This document shows, piece after piece, positions 22,975-33,384 of a DNA stretch of 64,000 bases. Under the pieces are notes generated by a model. It had not been told where the DNA came from. It saw only the letters and a program-made list of their open reading frames with translations, and ran no database searches. The stretch lies in assembly GCA_032622095.1 (NCBI GenBank), contig CP136068.1:12753729-12817728 (forward strand), in the 5' to 3' direction. How positions within the stretch are numbered: the first letter of the stretch is position 1; each line of letters opens with the position of its first letter. The translations under genes were made by a program, and so were the position numbers. The DNA is from Siphonodentalium dalli (taxonomy: Eukaryota; Mollusca; Scaphopoda; Gadilida; Siphonodentaliidae).

Positions 22975-23135
22975 TTCTCTCTCTGTGTCTCTCAATTTCT
23001 CGCCCGTTCTTTCATTAGTCCCTGGTCGTTTAGGAGTGTAGATGTACATACATATCGACTTGTTCAAATCCGGGTTATTCTCGATTGATAATCTTGGAGT
23101 TGGGTCATCTAATGTCACGGTATACATATCGTTTA
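22975..23135. repeat. third piece of the pyrimidine-rich repeat
   Basis: It shows the same order of words as 20,500-20,920 (TCTCTCTGTGTCTCTCA, GTCCCTGGTCGTTTAGGAGT, GATAATCTTGGAGTTGGGTC). It lies directly after the LINE tail and marks the right side of the LINE insertion. Confidence 0.8.
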
Positions 23136-23766
23136 ATTACAAATTAAAAACAACACGTATGCAAATAAGCAAACATGCACCGCAGTTCGCGGTTGTTACG
23201 AAACAATGGGGTTTATAAAATGAATGCAACATAACGTTCAAATCACCACAGACCATCACCTGGGAGAGTCATTGTCAGAACTATAAATGGCCAGATTGAG
23301 ATAAACTGTTCTAAAAATCCACCACTACCAGAAAGAAGAAAATGATATTTTTTTCTGATTGTTTACAAATAAAGCAATACAAATGAAGGGTGAAGTAATA
23401 GATCTTTCGGTCTATTCGACCATCCAGGGGTTAGCCCCCCCCCCCCCCAATCACTAATTCACATTCAAATCTCCGCTTCCCTGTCATCCTTGACAGTGGG
23501 GTAGTTATTCGTTAAGTGACAGGAATAGCCGTATAATTATGATCGGTTTGGGACAACATACAAAGCCGTCATTGAATATTTTACATTTGAATGTTTTATA
23601 CACACCTTCCTTGATCGTTCGGATTTGACAAAGACCGTGAAAATGACAAATATTAAAACAATATCGGTACCCTTTCTTAACAGCAAATTGTGCGCTACCA
23701 GCATCATACCAATTCAACCGGACCGCGAACGTCATAACGAAACAAAAGCTATGGTTCGTACATATG
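23136..23766. other. no gene recognised; C13 tract near 23,437
   Basis: Non-coding stretch with a homopolymer C run. A 76-codon frame on the minus strand (23,505-23,735) has no recognisable domain or splice context. Confidence 0.4.
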
Positions 23767-24160
23767 TTAAAGTGATGTGAAACACTCCGGTATGGTGGTC
23801 ACATAGAAATGAAGAATAATCTTGTTTAAGGTAGTAATTTTTACAAAAAGTATATCCAAATTGACAACACACACCGTCATTCGTATATATGAATTAAATG
23901 CAGTGACTCTCGACGGCGAAATCGCTTTCGTTAGTTTATCGCTGATAGATGCGTCCCGAATCAAGTAGTAAATATTTACAATTGAGCCCATGCAGTTCTG
24001 ACGGTGTTTTATATGGAGTTGTACGGTCGATGTGCATCAAATTTTCGGTGATTTTAGTAGAATGTTATATTCATCCAGTTGTCACATCGCCTGGATACTG
24101 ACTTATTAGTTTCACGCACACGAACAATGACATAATATGTCTTTAATCTGAATTCGTGAT
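23767..24160. repeat. dispersed repeat B, copy 2
   Basis: Aligns by eye with 13,050-13,430 in the same orientation and over its full length, with many substitutions. See copy 1. Confidence 0.8.
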
Positions 24161-25019
24161 GTCATCAAGGTTTTCGATAAATCGAGAACGAGCTATCGTT
24201 GAGGAGAGTAGGGATGTCGCACATTATAAGGTTTCATGTACAGTTGTCGTAATTGGAAGAGGCCAACACATATCGGTAGACGTGCAACTTCTCATGATCT
24301 ATGTAACTGTCCGATAGTACATAATATAGTAGATAGAGTTTGATGTGTTCCCGGAACTGGGATAATCTTCCATTCCCCAGTGATTGTAATGATAGGGTTA
24401 ATTGTATATAGTCGTAAGCACAATGTACATGGGAGGTATATAATAGGATGAATACGAGCGTACGCACATAATTAACAAGATCATACCTTAATTTCTGATG
24501 ATGATACCTCAGACCTTATTTGAACACATGATACCACCAACTCTGAAAATAACTACCCGTTCTCAAGAGAGGGAACTTCACTTCTCCACGAACATTGCTA
24601 CCACCAACATCTCTATATAACCTGTACATAGTGCTTACCGGCAGAGACTTATTTAAAATATAACAAGTATCAAACCTTCTGGACTCTTTGATTGTTCACG
24701 TACACGGCCAACTCTACATTCAACACTAGGCTACGAGACATTACACTTTCTCGCGGAGTGGGGTGTTATGTAATGCTCCCGGAAACGACTTCCGTTCCAC
24801 GACAACATCATTGTATGTAGTTTTGGCTATATCTCACATATTAAGCAGTTTGTCATAAACAAATCAACTTCCTGGATACATTGTGTAAATGACAAGTTTC
24901 GAGTGTTACAAAAACTTTCCACTCCCAAATGAGCCCGACATACCATTAGAACGTCGGCATAGGCGCACTACATGTAGGCCTACTTTCCCTCACCAATAGA
25001 AAACAGATTATTTGAAGAC
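24161..25019. other. no gene recognised
   Basis: About 860 bp between repeat B and the 29-bp array. A minus-strand frame at 24,234-24,467 shows no domain. Part of this may be the 5' flank of the IgSF gene, but no promoter element could be assigned. Confidence 0.4.
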
Positions 25020-25251
25020 GTTTATATATAACCACAGATAGGGAGAATGTTTATATATAACCACAGATAGGGAGAATGTTTATATATAACCACAGATAGG
25101 GAGAATGTTTATATATAACCACAGATAGGGAGAATGTTTATATATAACCACAGATAGGGAGAATGTTTATATATAACCACAGATAGGGAGAATGTTTATA
25201 TATAACCACAGATAGGGAGAATGTTTATATATAACCACAGATAGGGAGAAT
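25020..25251. repeat. 29-bp tandem repeat, eight copies that look identical
   Basis: The unit is GTTTATATATAACCACAGAT followed by AGGGAGAAT. Its 232 bp equal exactly eight units, with no difference seen between copies. Such uniformity suggests recent expansion. It lies about 650 bp upstream of the signal-peptide exon. Confidence 0.98.
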
Positions 25252-25380
25252 GTTCGAGAGATCGGCGAGGTGATGGTGGTTTGTTTATATACATGTAGTA
25301 TTTATTCCATGAACTATTATAATATGTGAGATATAGCAAAAATGCATCCAGTATTTAGTTTTTGAGGCAATATATGAATT

Positions 25381-25552
25381 ACAGTAATGCCCTAAGTAAT
25401 CGAACCCTTAACCACAGCATAATTATGGGTAACTTTTCAGGATTTAGTCGGAAATATGGCGACAAGCCATATTTCCGACTAAATCCTGAAAAATTACCCA
25501 CAATTCTGCTGTGGTTAAGGGGTCGATTACTTAATTATTAGGGCATTACTGT
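25381..25552. mobile_element. 172-bp near-perfect hairpin, about 83-bp arms
   Basis: ACAGTAATGCCCTAA at the left end is complementary to TTAGGGCATTACTGT at the right end. The arms meet at GGAAATATGGC-GACAA-GCCATATTTCC, a five-base loop. It lies about 300 bp upstream of the signal-peptide exon. Confidence 0.95.
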
Positions 25553-25865
25553 ATCTTCCTATGTTCAAACGGTTGAACTGAAATGACAATATGTTAGACA
25601 TAGGGGATGATATGGGGGTGTTTTGTTGCAGTTTCGTGCAGGTAGCCGTTAGAACGTGTCAGAGAAGCACATGTATTTGTTCGGTCTACCGTGTAATCGA
25701 GTCTGCTCTGAATTCTAATTGAATATGAATAGAGAATGCGGCATTGCAATATGTGAATATGTAATTGTGTACTTTGTGGAAGCGTGTATACATGGTATAC
25801 ATTAATATATCGTTCACAAACATGAGCCATTCGACAGCGCGGCGAATGACACACAAAGGGGAAGT

Positions 25866-25965
25866 ATGTGCTGTTCAGATATATTAAGAATACGTAAAGG
25901 CAAGATGTATTTATCTGGACCATCGTTCGGATTATCAGCTATACTCATTCTGATATTAATAACAG
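25866..25965 (+). CDS. IgSF gene, exon 1: signal peptide
   Basis: The exon encodes a short N terminus followed by a hydrophobic core (LSAILILILIT) and ends with one base of the next codon before GTGAGT, a strong phase-1 donor at 25,966. In-frame ATGs are at 25,866 and 25,905. The second gives MYLSGPSFGLSAILILILIT, a compact and typical signal peptide, so 25,905 is my preferred start. The first would add 13 residues. An in-frame stop near 25,803 limits extension upstream. The phase matches every V-like exon downstream, and joining to the exon at 40,948 gives the codon GCG. The product would be secreted or a type I membrane protein. The 15-kb intron that follows is full of repeats. The transcription start and 5' UTR are unknown. 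The link to the V exons is inferred from phase and order. Confidence 0.65.
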
Positions 25966-26020
25966 GTGAGTAACAAAATCGAAAATAACCGCAGCCCGCA
26001 TGCTGTATGTCGATACAATG

Positions 26021-26038
26021 TTAAAAGGGGTACTGTAC
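26021..26038. repeat. solitary end of the TTAA-flanked element
   Basis: TTAAAAGGGGTACTGTAC matches the ends of the element at 14,763-15,250, including the TTAA border. No partner end was found nearby, so this is a truncated copy inside the first intron. Confidence 0.6.
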
Positions 26039-26113
26039 ACTAACTCCGGTCATTTATGGGACTATCTCCTTTTATATATATATCTTGAATTATCCTCCAT
26101 TACAGCAGATTGT

Positions 26114-26274
26114 ATAAGGATTAACTGTCATGTGGACTGTTTTTATGGAGATGTAACGGTGAGGTAAGTGCACATAACTTGTGTAAAACCCGAAGGGTTT
26201 TACATACAAGTTATGTCCACTTACCTCACGGTTACATCTCCATAAAAATAGTCCACACGACAGTTAATCCTTAT
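26114..26274. mobile_element. 161-bp near-perfect hairpin, about 75-bp arms
   Basis: ATAAGGATTAACTGTC opens the left arm and GACAGTTAATCCTTAT closes the right arm. The centre AAAACCCGAAGGGTTTTA has a tiny loop. It lies in the first intron of the IgSF gene, about 150 bp after exon 1. Confidence 0.95.
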
Positions 26275-27260
26275 ATTTATATACATTTAGCGAAAAAGCC
26301 ACTTTTGTAAATATATTTAAATCGAAAAGTGTATCGTGACAAGATCAGCCCAAAATACCCAATAACACCCTTGGCAAAAGTTAATAGGAACAATTTCTCT
26401 TCATGTTGAAACCCGATGATGTATTAAGTCAATCCTGCGCGAGTCAAAATGCGCCCAAAGCACTACGCGTTTATCTTTCCAAACATAATGACGTATCGAT
26501 GGTGTTATTAGCTTGGTGTTATTAGGCGTTGCGCATTCACCGTGAAATAACTGCAACTAGCCACGTGGGCGCCGACCAATCAGAATGCTGGATTTAGTGA
26601 TGACAACACTTAGTGTGTAAATATATATATATGAACACACAAGTATATGCATAACATAATACAAACGGTCATATACATGTAACACGAAATCAAAGTATAT
26701 ACATATATATACAATTCTCGAGTCGGTCTGCGCTCTTACCTGCAGGTACCGCCCAAACCAAATGTCACGAACAGTTCAGCATAACTACACGCGTTGCAAT
26801 GCTTCAAACGCAATTGCCAGCGTCACACGGGTACGCACACACAAGGGCGCAACCGCAACCGCATTCCTTGGGTGTATTTCCGTACGCACGTGTATCTGGA
26901 CGCGCAGGACAAGCAGCCACGACAGAAGAATAACAAACGACTTTCAATGTCATTATTCTGGCCACTGAATCCAACACAATGGGGCGCGCGTATCCACATA
27001 CACAGCTGCACGTGCACCCGCAACTCACACCATACATGTTTGTATAATTGAATGCCTATATTTGGCAGGTGTGATTACTGTATACTATAGATCACGTGGT
27101 TGTCAGAATTGGAGACATAAAGAGAATATCAGTTTCTCTTTCAAATATATAGATGGACGTCACGACAAGGTTCCACATATAAAACAGTGAAGTATAGTGA
27201 GATATATAATTAAACATCGAAATATTACTTCGATTACAGTAGTTTAGTGTATATGTTATC
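26275..27260. other. intronic sequence, no gene recognised
   Basis: Overlapping open frames on both strands at 26,762-27,051 encode Arg/His/Thr/Cys-rich peptides without any domain. They arise from CA/GT-rich sequence. Nothing else was recognised. Confidence 0.45.
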
Positions 27261-27371
27261 GATAGACACCGAGTTGGTATTGCATATGCGGGAGAAACAA
27301 CCCCGTTGAGGGCCGTAGGCCCGAAACGGGGTTGTTTCTCCCGCATATCCAATACCACCGAGGTGTCTATC
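27261..27371. mobile_element. 111-bp hairpin with nested stem
   Basis: GATAGACACCGAGTTGGTAT pairs with ATACCACCGAGGTGTCTATC, and ATATGCGGGAGAAACAACCC pairs with GGGTTGTTTCTCCCGCATAT. The centre GGGCCGTAGGCCC is itself a small stem-loop. Intronic. Confidence 0.95.
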
Positions 27372-27817
27372 TTACTTAGAACATTTCTGACCGTATGGTG
27401 GTTCAAGATGTCAGAAACCAGATCCCAGAAAGAAGCAAATCATGTTAATTAATTGTGTAATATACAAACTTTGATAAATAAAATTTATATATTCTATTAC
27501 CCCCTTCGCGAGCCTCAAGCATGATATTGTCTTTGTCGCCGATTAGCTTACCCCACGCTTTAATCTTTTTAATGAACACGTTGTTGTCGGGCACAATTGC
27601 CCATTGAATGTCTCCAATTAGCTACTCATTTCCATATAAGCACGGGTGAGAAGAGTGAATTTTGCCAGTATCATGGCCTGAGTATAACTCATTTTCAGTA
27701 TGCACACGTCACAAAATACTACACGGCGTACGTTGCACTTGTTTGCTATTTTTTCTCCAAAACTTTCAGAATGAGGACCGAACACACACGAACGAATGTG
27801 ATCATGAACATTTCGAA
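27372..27817. other. intronic sequence, no gene recognised
   Basis: AT-rich, without a recognisable repeat or supportable exon. Confidence 0.4.
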
Positions 27818-28053
27818 TCGGTAAAAGTGTGTTTTGTTGGTCACGTGACACCAAAATGTGGTGTTATTTTAGCAGAAAAACAGTTTTCTGTCGTATATAT
27901 ATACTACCGGAACAGATCCTATTATATGGTTAAAAGTATGGGAAATAGGATGCGTTCTGGAAGTATATATATCCATGGAAAACATTATTTTGATGTGAAC
28001 TAACAGCACTTGTTGACATCACGTGACCAAGAAAGCACACGTTTACCGATTAG
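27818..28053. mobile_element. about 236-bp inverted-repeat element with CACGTGAC motifs
   Basis: AATCGGTAAAAGTGTGTTTT on the left corresponds to the inverted AATCGGTAAACGTGTGCTTT on the right. Both arms continue into TTGGTCACGTGA, which contains an E-box CACGTG. The interior is non-coding. A further CACGTGACGTGG lies at about 28,240. Confidence 0.65.
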
Positions 28054-28282
28054 AAACGTGCTTGCTGTGTTCAAATATACATGAATACAAGTGATACCGC
28101 CAACAAACAAATCAATTAACATGATTAACTGGATGTCATTATATCGTTGTAAATCTATATTAAATATGTAGTAGTGTCTAGCATTATGAAAATAGTAATA
28201 CAATGCGAGATATTCGTTCTTGACCATGTCTGTTTTTGTCACGTGACGTGGGTCATCTCCAACTAAAACATGCATGTTTTTA

Positions 28283-31036
28283 TTAATTACTAGCAGGGTT
28301 ACCCGGCGTTGCCCAGGTTAATGTATGCTGTGGATATTTGTTGGGAATAGAGAATGCTCTTGGTTAAAGTGTTATACATTTTCTCATAAATTGTATATTC
28401 AAATAGCATCACAAAACATGATTATTACAGTCAATGAATATAAGTAGTGGCTCACCTTGTCAATTGTCATTCTGTTTATCGCGATTAATCCGTTCCACCA
28501 ATAATGAAGTATTTATTTATTTACAACTGCGTATACACTAGACGTTATAATATGATACATGGACATCATAAACACATTAGTTCGATAAAAGATGATAATT
28601 GGGTTTTACATATTGAGATGTATCAATCAATCTAGTGGGTTGGACTAAGATCTCGAGGACACCTGGCTATCATATCTCCATGAAGATACAGATGTTTCAA
28701 AGAAATTTCCAGGTGCTCCTCTGTTCACGGTGCTATATATTGGCTAAATATCTTAGTTTAAACGAACTGTTGCTGCGCACATATATCAGCTACATAGGCC
28801 AGGCACAGAGCGAGATTTTGAGTTGTTTATGTCAGTCGATGAGTCTGTTCTAAAACCCTTGTCAGATGTCAGTATTGGTAGGATCCTGAAAAGTATTGTG
28901 CTACTAACTGCATGTCCTTGTATATCAGAAGAAGCTAAATTTGACTGCACACTGTGACCACTATTTTTTAACAGGCCTTCCATATCTCTTGACAAATTGT
29001 AACTTTTTGTGGAAACTGTATTGAATGGAACAGACTAAATTTTGTTATTATATATATGCAATCCTCTGACGGTTCGAGGTCTCTCAGTTTGCACGAATAT
29101 ATGTATCTCTTCAATAGAATGATAAATATACGTTTAATGCTTCTTCTAGTTATCTCTTTTTGCTAGCTCATTGCGTGAATGCATTGATTGCCACTCCAAT
29201 ATAAATATGACTGTTAAGAAGATATAATTGTTCAAGTGACTTATGTGGGTCACCATATGTCGGGATTGTGAAATGTGAACGCCCAACTACTTAAAATGAT
29301 ATGGAGATGGCCTGGTGACTGTATATAACTTATATGTGGATATCGGCGAATAGCAATCTTATCAATGATAGTGCATATCCGCTGGTCATCCGTGACGCAA
29401 ACGACACCAAATATGATTTAATTCATGGTATATCATTAGAGAAAATCGTGTATGAATTTGGTTGAATTTGGTTTATTAAATCAATTGTTGATGCAACGCT
29501 GACTCGAACAACGCCATATTGCGAAGGTGATTATGTATTCGTTTGGTGGAAATCAGCGACAAAACTATTTCACCATATTTTTTAAATTTCCCCTCCCACC
29601 AACAGCGTCATTTTAGAAAATTTTAACCCGCACCATTATCTTCCTTGTAAAAAGTTACCCCTCTTAGAACGCATTGGTGTCATCTCAATTGTACCGCGTG
29701 AAGTTATATATATAGAACGCACACAGACAGACAAAAAGACAGACAGACAACACGATTTTATTTCTTGTATCATTTGAGAAGAACGTGTCTGAATTTGATG
29801 GTAATTGGTACTAAAAATATTTTGTATCAGTTTTGGTGACCCTCCCGTCCCTATTTCGGACTCAAGCTGCGCGCACTAAGACTCATTAGAGATTAGAGAT
29901 GCATATATATGAAATTGGTGAAAATTGGCGAGTATACAAATTCGTATCAAATTTAAGGTCCCCATATCTCTCACCCATATGGGCACCTCGTATCACGGAG
30001 AAGAATGTGTATCAATCTGGTGGAAATCGGCACTATTATGGATATAATTTTTTGTGTACCTCTCATCTCTATACACCACTGACTCGAATGGCCCACTTGT
30101 GACATCCTTAAACCACACGATTACACTCCTGATATCATGGAGATGATTGTTTATAAGTTTGGTGATAATCGGCGACTAAACAATTTATTTTATCAAATTT
30201 GGTGCCAATCCCTCCCCTCTCCATCTCTCACCAAACAGCACCACTATGGCGTCTTTAAATCACGATTAGATTCCTCGTATCATGCATAAGAACGTGTATC
30301 AATTTGGTGGAAATTGGCGCTAAAAAAATTGTGCATCAATTTTGGTGCCCCTGTCCCTTTCAATGCAACCCTGACTCGAATGAGGCCACATTTGACAGAT
30401 AAAAGCCACACCATTAGACTCCTCATACCATGGGGATGATTTTGTATAAGTGTGGTGGCAATCGGCGACTTATTATCAAATTTAGTGCCCACCCCTTCCC
30501 AATCTCTCATCCAAAAACAACAATTTGGCGTTGTTAAATCGCACAATTAGATTCCTTGTATCATGAAGAAGAATATATATCAATTTGGTGGAAATCGGCG
30601 CTAAAAATAGTTTTTATCAATTTTGGTGCCCCTCTCCCCGTCCGTTCATCCCTGACTCAAACGACGCCACTTTTGACATATTTAAACCACACCGTTGGAT
30701 TCTTCATATCACGGGGATGATTATATGTAAGTTTCGTGGCAATCGGCGACAGGAAAAAAATCTGTCCCCCCTTCCGGCGCCCCTGACGCGAACGGCGCGA
30801 CTTTTGCCATATTTAAACCACGCCATTAGATTCCTCATATTATGGGGATGATTATATATAAGTTTGGTGGCAATCGGCGACAAATATTTTTTCTGCCCCT
30901 CCCCCTTTTCTGCCCCTGAAACAACGGCGTCACTTTAGAAAATTCTAACCCCGACCATTATCTTTCTCGTAAAAAGCTACTCCTAGTATACCCCTTTGGA
31001 ATCATCTAGATGGTCCCCTGTGAATTTCTATAGAAC

Positions 31037-31071
<35 letters not shown>

Positions 31072-31085
31072 TTCGCAAATATAGA
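28283..31085. repeat. composite dispersed repeat, 2.8 kb, with internal 143-bp tandem units
   Basis: It opens with ACTAGCAGGGTTACCCGGCG and ends with a (CAGA)n tract at about 31,030-31,070 followed by ATATAGATATAGAT. Between about 29,400 and 30,990 there are roughly ten diverged units of about 143 bp marked by GGTGGAAATCGGCG or GGTGGCAATCGGCGAC and TTTTGGTGCCCCTCCC. An internal CAGACAGACA tract at about 29,720 suggests two concatenated copies. The same boundary grammar (cagaca tract, TATATA, then GACTAGCTGGGTACCCG) recurs at 37,810-37,900. No intact frame is present. Confidence 0.8.
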
Positions 31086-31292
31086 TATAGATTTGCAGTG
31101 AACATAAATGCATATAAAATAAACCAAGTTACTACTTTTATAAAGACAATGTTATCTTCCACATGGAATCTGCTATGAAATTTCATAAATGAACGTACCT
31201 TAATAGTCGAATTAATTAAAATCCCATCACACAGTTATTCCAAAAGAAAACGTCCCGACATCTCAAACAATGCATGTTGAAGGAATATGACC
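31086..31292. other. intronic sequence, no gene recognised
   Basis: Short non-coding stretch between two repeats. Confidence 0.4.
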
Positions 31293-31372
31293 GTCACTCA
31301 GTGCTCAGCGGGGTCATGTCATGTCAAAGGTCACTCAGTGCTCAGCGGGGTCATGTCATGTCAAAGGTCGCT
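31293..31372. repeat. 37-bp direct duplication
   Basis: GTCACTCAGTGCTCAGCGGG followed by GTCATGTCATGTCAAAG occurs twice back to back, then starts a third time before diverging. Confidence 0.9.
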
Positions 31373-32164
31373 CACGTGTTGTCACAGTATCAGAAAACCA
31401 AGGTGCGAGAATCAGATTTGCACCGCCGACTAAAAAGTTTATTACAGCTTTTTTAAAGCACATGCATGATGTTATTCCCTAAATAAACCGTGGTTCAACG
31501 CTGAGTGCAGGATGGCTAGGGCACATTATAATAATGCTCGAAAAATATTTCTGTAAGATACCGTCAGAAGAAAACAAACACGCACTACGCGAATCAAGTA
31601 AAACATATCTCGCAAAACACTAAAAACAAATGTTACAAAATATAAGAATAATATCTCACGGAAAATAAGATTCAATTCAAATAATTTATTCTCAAACCAA
31701 ATATATATGGTAATAGAGACACAATATATCAACATGCCCCCCCCATAATTTTATTTTCATATAAAATATTCATGTATAATTATGCATTTTCATTAAACCG
31801 AAGTAACTATATTCACATGGGGTGAGCGATGCCGATAGCTATTAGTTCGCATGCGCTGGCATACATATAATACGTCTATTTTATATAGACGTGAGTGTTC
31901 GGGGTAATTTCCATTAATAGTTCAAAATGTTATCAATGTAGCTAGATAGAGTCATTCTAGTGTGACCAAACTGTATGAATATACATCCACACACATTTGA
32001 TTGTATAATGACTGCGTTAGTTCTTAAAAAAACTCACTTATACATGTATCTACCTTTTACATAGTGACGACCCCCTCCCCCAGACACCATCCCATCCGTA
32101 ATCCAATAAATTCATTTGACACCGTTCGTAGCCGGTGGGAGAGATGTTCTCAGTGCGCGTGCTA
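31373..32164. other. intronic sequence, no gene recognised
   Basis: About 790 bp of AT-rich DNA. The only structure noted is a short stem ACGTCTAT-TTTAT-ATAGACGT near 31,870-31,890. Confidence 0.4.
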
Positions 32165-32801
32165 AGGTGCGAAATTGATTTCTTGTGATGCAGATAATGA
32201 GTGGTTACAGTGTATTAAAAATAACTTATATAAATATGGATTTGGGTACGTGTGGGAATCACCAAAATCAGTCAACATAGATACTTTTGGGGAGAAATTT
32301 CAATCCCGATTAAAAGACCATTTCCGACAAGCATGGAGGCATCTTGATATAAAAGGTGCATGTGCAGAAAATAGTAAATTAGAATTTATGGGAAAAATCA
32401 AAACAGATTTTGAAACAAGGGCTTCTTATTTAACAACGTTATCTCGAAATGAAAGACGTCCAATATCGAAACTTGTTACAAGCTCGCACAAGCTAGAAAT
32501 AGAAATAGGCAGACATGTGAAACCTAATCCAATCCCCGTAGAGGAACGAACTTGCAAACAATGTAGTCATACTATGCCGGCTAAAGATAAAACTATCGAA
32601 GATGAGTCTCACTTTTTATTACACTGCCCGAAGTACCACAATCCTAGGCAAGTCTTTAGCAGTTACGCGAAGAATGTGATATCAAATTACGATGTGTTAG
32701 ACGAGCGCCAAAAGCTTCAAGAAATATTCAAATCTAATGATAAACAACTGAGCAGAGCTCTAAGTAAATATTTAATTGAAGCCGAAATATTACGACAATA
32801 A
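32165..32801 (+). pseudogene. C-terminal fragment of a LINE ORF2 (zinc-knuckle region)
   Basis: A 208-codon frame covers the post-RT end of a non-LTR retrotransposon. It includes RLKDHFRQAWRHLD, KLVTSSHKLEIEIGRHVKP, then RTCKQCSHTMPAK and EDESHFLLHCPKYHNPR. This is the C-x2-C...H...C knuckle with the LEIE.GR lead-in seen in many invertebrate LINEs. There is no RT core, so the copy is strongly 5'-truncated. The 3' end at about 32,895-32,926 has CAATAAAG and four or five TATC repeats, a typical tail. The frame is still open, which suggests fairly recent insertion, but the fragment cannot transpose. It lies convergent to the LINE at 33,385-35,905. Confidence 0.85.
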
Positions 32802-32894
32802 CACTGTAATCACTCAGCACAAATATTCTAGTCATATATTTTATTTGTTTTTTGTTTCTTTCTTTGCCATATCCTGTATCCGTATAGCGATTGC

Positions 32895-32926
32895 GCAATA
32901 AAGTATCTATCTATCTATCTATCTAA
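32895..32926. repeat. (TATC)n tail of the LINE fragment
   Basis: AATAAAG followed by several TATC tetranucleotides marks the 3' terminus of the LINE fragment. An A-rich stretch follows at about 32,934-32,951. Confidence 0.85.
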
Positions 32927-32951
32927 GCGTTCAAAAAAAAAAGAAAAAAAA

Positions 32952-33384
32952 ACTCAGGCGACACAGATGGACGCATCTTGATATAAACAGTTCAGATCTC
33001 TTTAGGTCAGTGTCGCGAAGTTCGACTTGGGTTCGGATTGTGTTTTCGTGATCAACATGAATTGCTGCATTTCACCGTTTACCTTATTTGTGCATGGATA
33101 TATTAGCACCCTGGCATTTGGCTACTGAGAACAACCTCCCAGCATAACGGTACATATATGATAATAAGAGATTGGTGAGTATGACTTGTTACTGTATAGT
33201 CGGCAACTATGACGTCAACTTTGAAACATATATGAATACAGTCACGAACAAAACATGTATAACAAAAATAAAATATGAATAGATCGGGCGACCCCAATAT
33301 TGCCATGGACTATTGTTCCATCAGTATATGGTTGTATAAACGACTTGTTTATTTCATGTTTAAAGTTATATATATAATGGTTTT
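32952..33384. other. intronic sequence, no gene recognised
   Basis: Sequence between two LINE 3' ends; part may be the 3' UTR of the minus-strand LINE. CACAGATGGACGCATCTTGATATAAA near 32,960 resembles the CATGGAGGCATCTTGATATAAA stretch at about 32,333 in the LINE coding region. Confidence 0.4.

Noticed and set aside
26762-27051. Several overlapping frames on both strands
   Set aside because: Compositionally biased CA/GT-rich DNA gives open frames in many phases at once; no domain.
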